From positions 124,001 through 188,000 of the forward strand of contig CAZVYY010000002.1 in NCBI GenBank assembly GCA_964630775.1: a stretch of DNA of 64,000 bases, written 5' to 3'. Origin of the DNA: Anaeroglomus sp964630775 (GTDB lineage: Bacteria; Planctomycetota; Phycisphaerae; Sedimentisphaerales; Anaerohalosphaeraceae). Numbering within the stretch: position 1 is the first letter of the stretch; each line of letters opens with the position of its first letter. Shown here piece after piece: positions 63,979 to 64,000 of the stretch. The notes beneath the pieces are model-generated. The model saw nothing but the letters and a program-made list of their open reading frames with translations. It ran no database searches and had not been told where the DNA came from. A program made the position numbers and the translations under genes.

Positions 63979-64000
63979 ATGCGCACAACGCACCCGTGCG

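Overview
The window reads as a chromosomal segment of a Planctomycetota bacterium of the Phycisphaerae / Sedimentisphaerales type. This is inferred from gene content, not from a marker gene. The signs are: secreted glycan-degrading enzymes in large numbers; pseudopilin-like secreted proteins starting with an RGFTLIELLVVIAIIALL-type helix but with no pilus genes nearby; truncated dockerin-like C-termini of the WLxC...DLR kind; a VPAPGA-type PEP-CTERM tail; ECF sigma factors translationally coupled to FecR anti-sigma proteins; and a V-type ATPase. Genes lie on both strands in short operons. No rRNA, tRNA, CRISPR array, transposase or integrase was recognised.

Layout. 1-6.1 kb is housekeeping: the start of a V-type ATPase operon (subunit I cut by the window edge, a stalk subunit, an AAA_26 cytidylate-kinase-like protein, a NUDIX hydrolase), a GT9 glycosyltransferase with a DUF2062 membrane protein, a 27-residue membrane microprotein and a stand-alone Clp N-domain protein. 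6.3-14.1 kb holds tsaD, an arabinan module (GH51, GH43 and a lipoprotein), larB and msrA. 14.4-21.5 kb has a pseudopilin, then UroD-like protein 1, a sodium:solute symporter and a GH2 enzyme with a discoidin-like tail. 21.6-25.4 kb has a Cys-rich 70-residue protein, an SDR, and a two-component pair (HDOD-histidine kinase with an HTH-receiver regulator). 25.5-32.0 kb has an AraC regulator divergent from UroD-like protein 2, DUF6807, ThuA, a pseudopilin and a Tat-exported Gfo/Idh/MocA oxidoreductase. 32.1-37.3 kb has a DUF486 protein and a 1525-residue secreted HEFGH metallopeptidase. 37.5-47.8 kb has two ECF sigma / FecR cassettes around two paralogous dockerin-tailed secreted proteins and a third pseudopilin. 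47.9-58.4 kb is a rhamnose module: a XylR-like regulator divergent from UroD-like protein 3, L-rhamnose mutarotase and GH106, then a thioredoxin-like protein and a GH78 rhamnosidase. 58.7-63.9 kb has an Fe superoxide dismutase, a lipoprotein, ribF, an NfeD-SPFH pair and a PEP-CTERM protein.

How the genes fit together. The centre of the window looks like pectin / rhamnogalacturonan-type glycan use: arabinofuranosidases remove side chains, GH2/GH106/GH78 attack galactosyl/uronyl and rhamnosyl linkages, the SSS transporter imports products, and RhaM supplies the rhamnose anomer for catabolism. Three features recur and are not explained by known pathways. First, a UroD-superfamily protein is the first gene of each of three glycan operons, each with a different residue set at the metal site. 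Second, the anti-sigma factors carry extracellular glycan-binding-like domains, so the sigma factors may sense polysaccharide directly. Third, the AraC and XylR regulators each face a 21-bp-period direct repeat that abuts an identical TTTTCT -35 hexamer with a 17-bp spacer. The most interesting candidate system is this combination: UroD-like enzymes in glycan operons under AraC-type control, together with glycan-sensing FecR / ECF modules.
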